Positions 20,744 through 33,310 of a stretch of 64,000 nucleotides of DNA are shown here, piece by piece. Origin of the DNA: Endomychus coccineus. Taxonomy: Eukaryota > Arthropoda > Insecta > Coleoptera > Endomychidae. The notes under the pieces are model-generated. The model had not been told where the DNA came from and ran no database searches. It saw only the letters and a list, made by a program, of their open reading frames with translations. The stretch covers positions 45,469,299 through 45,533,298 of the forward strand of contig OY294070.1 in assembly GCA_958510875.1 (NCBI GenBank), written 5' to 3'. The position numbers were made by a program, and so were the translations under genes. The stretch's first letter is position 1. Each line of letters opens with the position of its first letter.

Positions 20744-23700
20744 GTGTGGCAAATATACGGCTAAACAAAGAGCCGAAAACTTCCAGGAGGCGGCTATGAG
20801 TGCCTGTAGTGCCAAAAATACCCCTCCGAAGGGAAAAGATAACTGGCAAAGCCATCTGGTGGAATACAGCACTGCAAGTATTGAAAAGAAAGACTCGTAA
20901 AGCGAGAAAGAACGCTCAAAGAGAACAGGATGCAGACACGAGACGTGCACTGCAGGACGCCTATAAAAGGCAAAGACTAGAATACAAGGCAGCCGTCAAA
21001 GAGACGAAGTTGAGATCGCTAAGAGGAGTACTCTCTGGAGGGAGTCCGGAAGACCCCTGGGGCCTGGCATACAGGATCCTAGCAGCTAATAAGAGAGGCG
21101 TACCAACGACCTGGACCACCGTAGAAAACGGGGCAGGCGGATGGACAAATACACGAACAGAGACAGAGGCGCTTATTAGGAAGTACTTTCCTAAAGACGA
21201 GATCGAAACCGACACCGCCGAGAATCGGAAAACAAGAGGGCGTGCCCTTGAGTGGAACGAGGATCGGGATCTACCAATCTCCCTTTAGGAGTTGGAGGCA
21301 ACGGTGAAGGGCAAATCAAAGAGAAAAGCCGCAGGCTTAGACAGATTCCCCACAGCTGGACTAGAGCAACTATTCCAAGCAGTGGGACAAGATATGTTGG
21401 ACATGCTAAATGCATGTCTGAGTGCTGGGATATTCCCCAAAACATGGAAAACGGCCAGTATAGCCTGGCTGCCCAAGCCAAGTGGACCCGGATTGCGACC
21501 CGTGTGCCTAACGCCAGTAATAGGAAAGGTGTATGATAAGATCTTGGCAACAAAACTATCATACCACCTAGAGAAACACCATCTGGTCTCGGAGAACCAG
21601 TTTGGTTTCAGGAAAGACAGAGGAACGATCGAAGCCCTAGACAGGGCGATAAACGAGCCTAAAATAGCGGAAAGAGGAAAGGCACGTACTAATGGTGACC
21701 TTAGACATAAATAATGCTTTTAACTCAGCCTGGCACCCACGACTGAGACTTTTGGTCTCGGAAAGTGGGTGCCCAGGAGATCTGGGGCGAGCAATAATAA
21801 ACTTCCTGGAAGAACAGGACAGTAACGTCAGAAGGTATAACGATAAAAACTGAAAGAGGATGTCCACAAGGATCGTGTCTAGGGCCGGTACTGTGGATAC
21901 TCATAATAGAAGACTGGTTCAAAGAGATCGAAAAAGTCCAACGAGATTATGGGGTCACCATAAAGGTGCGAGCGTATGCCGACGACCAGTTAGTGACTTT
22001 AATAGGACCATCTGTGAGAAAGATAGCGGCCACGTGGAATAAGGTGCGGGATGCATGCCGGAGGTGGACTCGGATCCACAAGCTGCAGTACGCACCCGAA
22101 AAGACGGTCTCTATCTTCAGAGCAGCGAGAAATGGGAAAAACACTAGAATAGCCAAAGAACCAGTGTTAAAACTGGAGGACGGAACCAGGATTATACCTG
22201 GGGAAGCTATGAGATATGTAGGTATTATAATACATAGAGGCCTGCTATATGTCGAACATGCGAAATACGTAGCTGGGAAAATAACAGGCGCGGCGCACAA
22301 AGTGCGAGCCGTAGCCGGTAAGACATGGGGCACGGACCCCAAAACGCTAAGAGCGATATGTGACGGAGCGATTAAACCAGCACTTATATACGGTGCAGAG
22401 ATATGGGGCGGAAGAGGAACGGACTCTCGTGTCCAAAAGCATATGCTGGCAGCACAGAGATCGTTCCTAAGAGGTGTGACGATAGCGTACAAAACTACTT
22501 CCAATGCGGCTCTGGCGGTGCTGCCTTGTACACCACCGCTATGGGACGAGGCGGGGGTAAAATGTGCGCTCTGGAAAGGAATGGGTGACAAGTCCTTCGA
22601 AGGAAAGCCCGTTTTCGGCGAGGGACCCAACCAGGCATGAGCAAGAGAAAGTGGAATATGGTGGAGGAAGTGGAGAACACGAACCACGGTACGTGGATTT
22701 TCACTGATGCCACCAAAGGACAAGACGGAAATGTCGGTTTGGTGTGGTAACACAACAAAACGGAATCGTGATAAGTACCGGAGGCAACAGACTCCAATCG
22801 TACTATCCAGTGCACATAGCTGAGCTATGGGCACTGGGGCAGGGAGCAAAAAGTTTGGCTCGAGTGCAGGTCGACGAGCTAAAATTGGCATGTGTTTCGA
22901 GAGTGGCCCTCTACACCCTCTCAGAACAGCATGACGGCGTTGCCTCAAAGGTAGAGAGATTTCTCAGAGAAATCGAGGAAAGAGGGACCAGAGTAAAACT
23001 TTGGTGGGCCTCGGATAGAGTTGCCGGAGTAGGAAAGGCAGACGAGATGGCAAGCAGAGTAAGCGGAAATCCGCAAGAGTTTGGCATGATAAAGGCTCCT
23101 ACAACAAAGAGAATGTTGAAGAGCGACGTTGAAAGAAACGTAATCGAAAAGTGGCAGGATAACTCGAATGAAGCCACGACAGGTAGACAAACCTACGAGA
23201 CGATACCAGAAGTAGGTACGGAAAGGAGGAAATGGAGCCACCGAGCGGTGTGTCTCCTAACAGAGCATGGCCCCTTAAGGGCATACTCGAAGAGGGTACC
23301 GGAAAGTGTGAGCACTGCGAGATAGGTAGACAGGAAACTACGGCAGACATAATGGGAGACTGCCAAGGCGGAAACCTCCGAGTCACGAGAGAAAGATTCA
23401 AGGAAAGACAAGAAGAAATAGACGGAACATACCCCTTCTGCGTCTCGAAGAAGACCAGTTGTGGGGAAGTAGAGAACTTCAATAGATGGGCGAAAGAACT
23501 GAGCCTAGAGGACGAGGAAATGGCAATTGATGCACAATAGAGACAGGGCAAGCTAAGAAAGCTAAACGAGATTGAGAGAAAGGCAGAACAAAGAGAGATA
23601 AAGAAAGTAAAGCATAAGGAAAGTAAAGGATAAGGCAGAAAGGAAATAAGGATCCCCGCTAATTTTCAGGAGTGTGGAGGTTGGTGGGTTTCTTATTGGC

Positions 23701-26700
23701 AGTGGTTCCAGGGAAAAGTGGGGGAGGGTTAAACTAATGCTTAAAGTCCGCCGGACAGGAAGGAAGGGGTGAAAATCCCCACAGTTATTATCGTGTCCCT
23801 ACCTACTGGCGAGAGTATTAGGGGCTCGAGCCGAGTATTTGCATAAACCTTTGGTTTCAACTGGTCTGAGGACTGAGCTTTGAACAACAGTTGGTACTGA
23901 GGGGTGCACAAATTGAATGTGCCTTATTTCAGTCTCCGCTACACACGCACTTCCGGGCGCAAGCTTTACCTGCGTGTGTGCCACGAGATTGCGAAATCTG
24001 CACAAGGTTTGAGCCCAGATAGCAAGCTACGCCCTTTCCGCGGGTCTCGTTATAAGTAACCCCTCGGGGTGAAACTAACTAGTTGCCTCTGTGAACTCTG
24101 GGTCTGTAAACAACGTGTTACAGTACGGGGATCGCCGAACCCGCGGTAACTCAAGGACCTGAAGCTATCTCACGGTAGCTTCTTGAATATACCGTTAGTT
24201 AGGTCATGTCTCTGATAACGGGGGGCTTGGCTTAGCCACCTGGCCCGCGAGGAGTAAACCTTTATAAATTATCCCTTAATTCTACAGGTATGGAGAGTCA
24301 CCTAAAGAATGAATGGCCTGGAGGAAGTCAGGTCGTTAGTCTCCCTTACCACGAGGACCGGGCAATCCTCGTGGGACATGTTGCCTTCCCCGGAGGATGG
24401 GCGTCACCTCCGGGGCGATTTTGTGTTCTTCCCATACTCGTGGGTTCATTATAAATTATGATAAAATTAATGAAATAGAAGAGAAAGTGCGATGCTTTGT
24501 GTCGGCTGAGGCGAATAAAATCGCTATGACGCCCGGAATTACAATTTTGAAATTGTTTGCCGAATGTAGGGCCGAGTACGAAAGTCCAATAGGCATGATT
24601 GAAAGATTAAAAGGGAGAATGGAAGAACTAAAGGTAAGGAAAGAGCGTGTGGAGTCTCTTGGTAGCGCTATAATAATCCGACGGATTATTACTTTTTGTA
24701 TTGAGGCCTTTGGATAATATTGATTTAAATTCAAATTGAAAATTTTATAAATTATTATATCTTGAACACGATATACCAGACAGACCTAGCGACGGTAATC
24801 TGAGTCCTCTTTCCTGTATCATTGGCCGGTCAGCCATGAACCATGCTTGTAACGTACTATTCGGTATTTTGTCTCGAGCGCCAGATTTTATTTGCGAGGT
24901 TTACTCCCCGGAAGAGTTCTCTGTGGTGACGGTCTCTTCTGACTGCGTTATACAGCCTGTGCCAGGGCAACTTCAGTGAAGAAATAAATTCCAGGGGTCA
25001 AAGTTCTCGAGATGGCTCGAAGTAGCTACTGAGTTGTAGATTTTACTTACCACTCGTAGGGTTCTGGGTTATTTCTCAATTGGGATAGTACAGAGAAGAT
25101 GTAATATATCACTAATATATAATTAAGGTTGTTCAAACATTTATTCAGGTAGGATTACAGTTATCAATAACCAACACCAACGGGACGTAAGCGGGGAATA
25201 ATGACGGAAGCGTCCTTAACTATTAAGCCGGGGAATTAAGCTAAGTCTTAAAAGGAAGCTACGGACACCAAAGCGTGCAAAGCGGGTAACTACGGCGGGT
25301 AATCAGCTCCGGTCGGGAAAACACTAGCAAGATCGGTAAAGCAACAAGCAAATCTAATGCATAAATCTCATTCAGTTTTCTCAACTAATATACGCCTTGT
25401 TACAGGCCAGTCCTAAAATATCTACTGCAGAGAGAGAGAGAGAGAGAGAACAAAGAGTGTTGCCTCGCAATCCTCGACTTCAGACAATATTAAATACTTT
25501 ACCGGCGGAAAAACCCGACAGCCTGTCGACGTTGCCGGGACGTACCCTTCACTTACTTCAGACAGAACCCCAGGGTAGTCGCGCTAGAAATTCTGCCCTT
25601 TTCAGATCCGAAAGTCCGCCCGCCCGTGTCGTCAGACTGCAGTTTCTCAATTCGCGGAAATGGTGTAACCAACCTACCGTCTGTTGACGTTGCTGGGACG
25701 TACCCTTCACTTACTTCAGACAGAACCCCAGGGTAGTCGCGCTAGAAATTCTGCCCTTTTCAGATCCGAAAGTCCGCCCGCCCGTGTCGTCAGACAGTGA
25801 TCTTCGCACCACTATAAATAACACCTAATTAGTTGTCAGGACTTCCCGCCCTTTCACCTTTAATGACTGTACCCCAGGGTAGTCGCGCTAGAAATACAGC
25901 CACCTCCAGCGATTAGGCGTTGATTCCCGAAAACCTGAACTGGTGTTAACTTCAGTTTTAAATTTTTTCATTCAACCGAAACACGATCGGTCACCACGAT
26001 ACAATACCCTTGTTTTATCTCTCTTTAATTCACTAAAATTCAATACCCTAAACTCAATTGAGGAAACGGTGAGATTCTCTGTTTTAAGCGGACTTATAAT
26101 TACCTGATTAATATTTCGGTTTTGTTAAATTTTCGGTTTCTCAAATTGTTTTGTCTTGCAAGATGTTATCTCTTGGTTAATAAGACAGTCTAAACTAGAC
26201 TGTCTTTCCTCAGCCACCGACTGGCTTTTATATGCTCCCAGCTAGTGGACATTCTGCTCCGGTGTATCCTCGCCGGCGCGGAATTGGTGGAAACCTGTTT
26301 TTTACTTATGACGCTTGTTTCGTTATTTGATAATGACACGGTTTTACTACGATTTGAATGGAATCCACTATACACGATTCATGGATTCAAACTAAAACAA
26401 ATATGACTTTTATAATGCAAAGGGCTACACCGGATAATATCCTTTATCAATTACTCTATGACGATTTATCTATTCGGAACTTTTGGGATTCTACTGCTAT
26501 ATACGCATTTATGATGATTTAGAATATTCAATTACCCTGAATTATAATTAATATGCGCATGCCTCAATCCACAATCTATAACATTCATGTAGAATTTAAG
26601 AGCTTCGTTACATGCTTTACAAATGTAAGCACGGCACGAGGTCAATTGTCCTTTTTTCCCAGAGTCAGGAAAGTTTACGTGAAGTTGAACAGAGCAATTC

Positions 26701-26747
26701 TTTCGCCTAGTTAGATTCCTATTGGCTGTTGTTATATTTCATGGGCG
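20744..26747 (+). repeat. Tandem 6-kb unit 3
   Basis: The third unit. It ends at CATGGGCG (26740-26747), after which the sequence leaves the repeat. Relative to unit 2 the GA microsatellite is much shorter (25430-25449) and about 11 bp are missing near 26137. Confidence 0.95.
20800..23540 (+). pseudogene. R1-like RT/RNase H pseudogene in unit 3
   Basis: Unit-3 copy, with the same frame structure and the same stops as unit 2: 20800-21288, 21292-21714, 21966-22640 (YADD at 21975-21986), 22744-23325 and 23232-23540. The shared lesions show that unit 2 or 3 was copied from the other after the decay had occurred. Confidence 0.8.
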
Positions 26748-27960
26748 TGTTTTGATCCCGGAATTCGAAATTGAACATATTTTCTAAACATTGAGCGTGA
26801 GGTGGCCCCCGCTTCAATGATTTCATAAAAACTAATTACTTGGAGGAAAAAGGGCAGTTCTCAACCACCTTCTCAGTCAGTTCTCCACCAGGTACTTGTC
26901 GGTAAGGCCAGCTTGCTTTATGTCCACAGGGATGTTCATTGTTGCATTAAATCAAATCAATTAATATAGTGTTTGTCCAAAATAAACAAATCAAGTCCAA
27001 GAAATTTATAGATATTAAATTAACAATGCAACAAGGGTTATACATCCCTGGGGGGCTAAATCAGCGCTGGACTTGTTCGCGTCTTCCGCGTCACGCGTAA
27101 AGCGTTTGTTCCCTTATTTAAAACCATTTTTTTAGTGCCAATTCCACATCATACCAAATTTAATTCGACGTAAAAATCGAGTGTTCAAATTATTTGTGCC
27201 TTATCACTACAAGGGGGTTCGAGAGGGAATTGGGTTATTAGACCAACAGGGTAAGTGCATTTTGATTGCCAAAGAACAACTGTTATATTGACTTCAACCT
27301 CGAAATCGGCAATATAATATAATGTGGTTATTTACCATTCAGATCATGTTCCGCCCGCCACTGTTTTATTTGTTAATATAATTTTTTCCTGCCATTCAGG
27401 CTATTTTGAGTGTTGTATAGACATCTCCGCTTATCGGAGATCACTTAGGGGAAATATTGGATTAATGTTATAATCGTTCGTCGTTGGTTAATGTATCAAA
27501 TTTTTTGTTAATTTTGTTTTATTCAATATATATTTATTTTTTTAATTTGATTTGCGAGTTTAACTGGTAATTCCTAATCACTTATCAGCGAATGCGACCA
27601 TCAGAATTTACGCTTGAATAGATATGAAGATATAAGTATAAGTAATTGTACGAGGCAGTCCCTTGAAAGAAATCAAGGGATCAAAGTAGTTAAAAACAGG
27701 TTCTAGGTGGGCTGAAATATACGCCTAGTGGTGGCAGCTTGAAAGAACTTTAAGGGTACACGGATCAACTAATATCTCTGATACCCGAACAGGTTCCAAC
27801 AAACAATTTTAAAATTCAGATAACACGTCGATGAGGTATTAACGCTACCTGAAATAATACCCAGCCGATTGTTACAAGTTCAAGTGTTACAAGCAGTGAG
27901 ATAGGATTCCGAACCTATTCACTTATCTGGGAATATTAAATCTAATTTAATTTAAGTTCA
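26748..27960. other. AT-rich stretch upstream of R1-2; no gene seen
   Basis: No coding region is supported. It has small fold-backs: GGGATG/GTTGCATT sequences at about 26927-26950 recur in inverse order at about 27020-27050; ATCTCCG/CGGAGAT forms a hairpin near 27421-27441; and CCCTTGA/TCAAGGG another near 27660-27682. The part after about 27600 is probably R1-2 5' UTR. Confidence 0.4.
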
Positions 27961-28009
27961 GATTTATTATTACGAAAACCCAACGCTCGGCGGAACGTTA
28001 CAGCGCCAA

Positions 28010-28921
28010 TGAGAGAATGACAGGTAGAATAGGAGAGATGGAAAGGAAGGAGAGAGCGATCAAAGTAAGTGAGTGAGAATGTGAAATTGGCAGATAGAAT
28101 GAATGAAATTGAAAGGGTATGCAAGAAGGTAAGTGTGGGGTCTCCTAGTGTAGGACCCAGTGTGGTTGTTCCTAGAAAAGTTGAGAGCTATGCTGATGGT
28201 TGAGGCCGGATCAGGTAGTAGTATGACTGGAGATAAAGTGAAAGAGGTCCTGCTAGATAAGGTTGAACCCAAGCTACAAGACGTGCAAGTAAGGGCTATC
28301 AGGAGGGTACGAGATGGTGTGATAGTTGAAGTGAGTAATAAGGTTGATTTAGAGCGTTTGAGAAGGTGTGAAGAAACAGGAGAGTGCAGAATGAGGATTG
28401 ATGAAGTGAAGGGTCTTAAACCCAGATTATTAGTGTATGATGTGCCGTTAGAATGGACTGAGGAAAAGATCAAGGAAGAGTTGTATGATAGAAATGCGTT
28501 GAGCTTAGAGCCCGACGTAATTGTAGGAGTGAGAATTGTAAACAGAATGAGAGGGTCGAACGAGGGAGTGGACAACGTGCTGCAGGAATTAGATGAACTG
28601 ATTGCGAAGGCATGGCTTAAGGAAGGTAGAGTATATATGCGTTTTAGGTGCATGAGAGTGAAAAGGTTTGAACAGGTCTTGAGATGTTACAGATTTTTAG
28701 GTCTAGGGCATGGTATAAAGGAATGTAATGGGAGTTCGAGATGTAGGAAGTGTGGTAAGGAAGGACATTTAGTAAGGGAGTGTAAGAGTGAAGTGAAGAA
28801 TGGATGTGCAAATTGCATACGAGTGGGTGTAGAGGTCGGTGTTCACGAAATCCTAAGTGAAGACTGTCCTCTATATAAGAGAGCTATGGAAAGAATGAGG
28901 AATAGAATGAATATAGCATGA
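28010..28921 (+). pseudogene. R1-2 ORF1 (gag-like), frameshifted near its N-terminus
   Basis: A helical N-terminal part (ERMTGRIGEMERKERAIKV, then NEIERVCKK) lies in other frames than the main one, with a shift near 28195 at VPRKVESYA. The main frame (about 28200-28921) holds KVKEVLLDKVEPKLQDVQVR and KPRLLVYDVPLEWTEEKIKE, which is the RNA-binding-fold region of R1 ORF1 proteins, and then zinc knuckles. The first knuckle has lost a Cys (CYRFLGLGHGIKEC), CRKCGKEGHLVREC is perfect, and a CANC...H...C unit follows. The TGA stop at 28919-28921 overlaps ORF2 by ATGA. The sense strand is strikingly poor in C. Confidence 0.8.
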
Positions 28922-31900
28922 TGAGTAAATGGCTACAATTAAATTGTAGAAGATCTGAAAGGGTAATGAATGATGTTAGAGTGATGATGAAAGAGGAGGA
29001 ATATAAGGTTGGAGTGTTTCAGGAGCCGTATGAATGGGGCGGTAAAGTACGTGGACTACCTGGTTATATGAGAGTGGTGGTAAGGGCTAAGAAAGCGGCT
29101 ATAGTGTTGAATGATGATAGTATGGATATGATGAAAGTAACTGAATTAGGAAGAGAATGGGCTGTTTGTGTCTGGTTAAAGGGAAGTATTGGTGAATGTT
29201 TTGTTTGCTCGTTATATTGTACATTTGGGGAGAACCTGGAGCCGGTGATTGAGTATATGATAAATTTGAGTGATAGAATTGGTAGACCCCTATTCATAGG
29301 AATGGATGCGAATGCCGTGTCTCCCTTGTGGTTTAGCAAGGGAATACGGCTCGATGAGAGAGAAGAAAGAGGACGGATGCTTGAAGAATTGTTGATTGAT
29401 AGAGGTTTGGTAGTGTTGAATGAGGCCACAGTTGTATTTACCTACTGTGGCCCGAATGGTATGAGTGATATAGACATTTCGATTGGTAATGAAGAATTTG
29501 TTGGGAAGTGTATGAAGATCGGAGTGCTAGCGATCACAATGTTATTGCGATGCAGCTGGGCGCTCCTAGAGGTCTGAATGAGAGTAATGTGAAAGTGATC
29601 GGCTGGAAGATCAAGAAAGGCGACTGGGAAGAATTTGATAGGGAGTTAATATTTGAATTAGATAGAATAATGTGTGACTATATGGAGTTAGGAAGTAGTG
29701 ATAAGGTGAGATATATGAACGAGGCTATAAGAAGTGCTGGAGATAGAGTATTTGAGAAATGGGAAATTGGGAAGAAAGATAGGGTGAAATGGTGAAATGA
29801 CGATTTGAAGAGAATTAGAACTGGCTGTAGGAACAAAAGGAAATTATTTCAGAATGCAAGAAGTACAGGTGTGATTTTCACGAATGTAAGAGATGCATGG
29901 TGTGGATATAAGAATGAAATTAAGAAAGCTAAAGATAAGGATTGGCAGGAATTTGTTTCTAGGCAGGGTAACTTGAATCCATGGGGAGAAGTATATAAGA
30001 TTTGCAGAGGTAGGAAACTGAAGAATGTTTTAAGTAGCATTAGAAGAGCGGATGGATCACTAACGATAGGTTGGAAGGAAACCATGGATTCAATGTTACA
30101 AGAGTTTTTTCCGAGAGATGTAGCTGAGAGATTGATGGTGAATGAAGAGAATAGAATACAAAAGGAGTTTGACTGGGAAGAGGTAAATATGGCTGTGAAC
30201 AGAATAAAAGAAAGAAAGGCTCCAGGTTTGGATGGATTTAGAGGTGAATGTGTTAAGAGAGTATGGCAGGTATGTCCATTATATATGAAAGCGATGTACG
30301 ATTCTTGTCTGAGTGAAGGAAAGGTTCCGAAGCAGTAGAAGCTTGGTAGAGTGATTGTGTTACTGAAAGGCGCGAATTGAGACAGAATGTGTGTAAGGTC
30401 GTATAGACCGTTCTGTCTGTTGAGTGGGTTTGATAAAGTGTTGGAATGGATCATAGTACAAAGAATGAAGAAAAAGAGGGAAGGTAGAATGAATCAGAGT
30501 CAGTATGGATTTGTTGATAGGAGAGGTACAGAAGATGCATGGACGAGTGTGTTAAGGTCAGTCGATCGTTCGGAGAGTCAGTGTGTCTTTGGTCTATTCG
30601 TAGACTTTAAACGAGCGTTTGACAATCTACGGTGGGCTAGTGTGATTAGAAAGTTAGAAGAGTGTGGTTGCGAAGAGAAGATTGTGGAAGGAGTATTTCA
30701 GTGAGAGAAATGTATGTGTTGAAAGTGCAAGCGGTGACAGAGTATGGAGTAATGTAAGTAGAGGCTGCCCACAGGGATCCATATACGGACCCTTTGTGTG
30801 GAACCTTTGTATGGATGAGTTATTGTTTGAATTGGAAGTAAATGGGTATGAGGTGGTTGCGTATGCAGATGACTTGTTGGGAATGATCGAGGGCGACAGT
30901 AGAATGGAATTGGAAAGGAAAGGATAAAGGTTCTTAGAAATAGTGGTTGAATGGGGAAGGAAATTTGGTGTAGGAGTGTCGGAGAATAAGACAGTATGTA
31001 TGCTATTGAAAGGGTTTTTGTCTTCAACAAGGAACCCGACAATAAAGTATGATGAGTTGAGTATAGGATATGTAAGGAGTGTGAAGTATTTGGGCGTTAC
31101 GATTGGCGAAAGAATGAGTTTCATGGGGCATCTGAAAGAGGTAAAAGGTAAACTGATTCAGTTGATAGGTTGTTTGATACGAGTGATCAAGAAAGACTGG
31201 GGATTGGGAAGAATAGCAGTACAAATGATGTATAAGGGGCTGCTCATGGCATGCGCCTTGTATGGAGCAAGTGTAGTACGAACGAAGACAGGAAAGGTGT
31301 TGTTAGATCGATGTGAACGGGTAGCTTTGAGTGATTGTCTAAGAACCTGCAGAACGGTGTCGACTGATGCGATGGAAGTATCGATGGGAGTTCTTCCCTG
31401 GCGCCACCAAGTTTTGTCGCGTGGAACATTATTTCGGTGACAAAAGGGAGGTGACATTATTTCGGTGACAAAAGGGAGGTGACATCAGCGTGGTTGGAGT
31501 AGTGAACGAATGTGAAGTAAGAGGTGTGAGTCTAGGTAAGTTGAAGAATATCTTGAAGAATGAGTTAATGAATAAATGGCAGAATGAATGGGAAACGAGT
31601 GAGAATGGTAGTGCTTTATGAATATATGAGTGATGTTAGAAAAGTTGAGAGTTGTGCACGGTTTTGGCTGGACTTATATGCAGGGTTTTTAATGACTGGG
31701 CATGGAAGTATGAATGCGTTTTTGCACAAAAGAGGTTTAGCAGAGGACCCAGGTTGCCAATGTGGTGCGAGAGTTGAAGATTGGAAGCATGTATCGATGG
31801 AATGTGAGTTGTATGCTTCACACGAGTTAAACACGTGTTTGAGTGATCTCCGATATAATAATGAAAATTTTGATAGATAATTGAAATAAATATTAAATTG

Positions 31901-32144
31901 GAAACTGAATACAAAATTCAGGTTCAATAAGTAACAATTTAATCAACAATTACTTCAAATTGATAAGTAATTTGACACTTAAAAGTTGCAATATAGTGAT
32001 ACCATTGATTACTATATAACCGTGAGAGAGAATGAGATATCTCGACAGCTGTTTGTAGAAAAAATATCAATAAAGAGCGATAAATTAATCTAAAGTGTTA
32101 CACCCACGAGAACTCCTAATATAAACTGATATTGATAACATATA

Positions 32145-32943
32145 ATGAAGGATCAAGAAATATCAAATCATGACTTATTAATAGAAATTTAAAAAACCCG
32201 TATGCAAATACAGAGTAGTGAAACAACTTTGCTACTAAAACTCGAAGAAGCTACTAGAAGAATTTAGGAATTGGAAAAGGAAAATGATCATTTAAAAGAA
32301 AAGCTGTATGTAAATGAAAAGCGAAGCAGGAGAAACAATCTAGTAGTATTTGGCTTACAAAAACCAGAACTGATTTATTGGCTTTTGTAACAGAACAAAT
32401 AAAAACATCTCTCCAAATTGATATATTACCAAGTGATATAAATAACATCTATACCGTAGGTAGAAAAGAAACTAATAAATGCATCAAAATTGAACTAATA
32501 TCCTATTTAAAAAAAAGTGAAATTTTTAAGAATGTGCCAAAATTAAAAGGTACCAAAACATTTATTTCGATTGATCGAACACCAGAAGAAAGATTGGAGT
32601 ATGAAGTTTTAAGAAGTAACTTAAGAGATGCTAAGACAAAGAGATTAAATGCTTATATAAAGCAAAATAAACTTCAAACAAGTAAATTTACACCGCAAAG
32701 GAGTTAATCCAAAAGGAACTTGAAGAAGAAGATAAGAAACCAAGTAGTGCACCATCCACTCCGGCTTCACATAAAATACACAAAACATCAGAAGACGTCT
32801 TCTATCAAGAAATTGCGAAGAGAAAACCAGGAAATTCAGTAAGTGATATAAAAACAAACAAAACTGTTGCCACAAGACCAAATACGCGGTTAACCGACAA
32901 AAAAACATTTCTCGCTACACATATGAAAAATAAAGGAGGCTAA
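32145..32943 (+). pseudogene. ORF1 of CR1/Jockey-type element 1 (coiled coil and RRM-like), broken
   Basis: Three frames are needed. The first (from ATG 32145) has in-frame stops and a coiled-coil stretch ELEKENDHLKEKLYVNEKRS, leading to NNLVVFGL, the first strand of an RRM-like fold. The second (about 32378-32707) gives SDINNIYTVGR, CIKIELISYLKKSEIFK and FISIDRTPEERLEYEVL, as in L1-ORF1-like RNA-binding proteins. The third runs to TAA at 32941-32943 with a polar tail. Such proteins coat element RNA. Confidence 0.7.
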
Positions 32944-33310
32944 ATATAGGTAATTGTTTTCTACATCTTCAATGTATTACTACATTCACTCTACAAGTTG
33001 GATAAATTATTTAAAAATTATCAGTAAAATTAATTAAATATCAAACATTGTAAATAAAGTATAAATTGTAACAATTAGCAATGCAAGTCTAGATGCACAA
33101 CAATTATAGTGACATATCTGAAGTGACATATTTCAGTAAGGTGTAAAAACTCAGATGCCCAGTAAATTGGTAATTAACTATAAATAAAAATTAATTTATG
33201 ATAATATTATAGTAGTTATAAGATTTAAATACATACATTGGAGATATAACTTATATTCTTTTACCATACATTATATTGTATTATTTTAATTTAATACTAA
33301 TTAATCAAAT

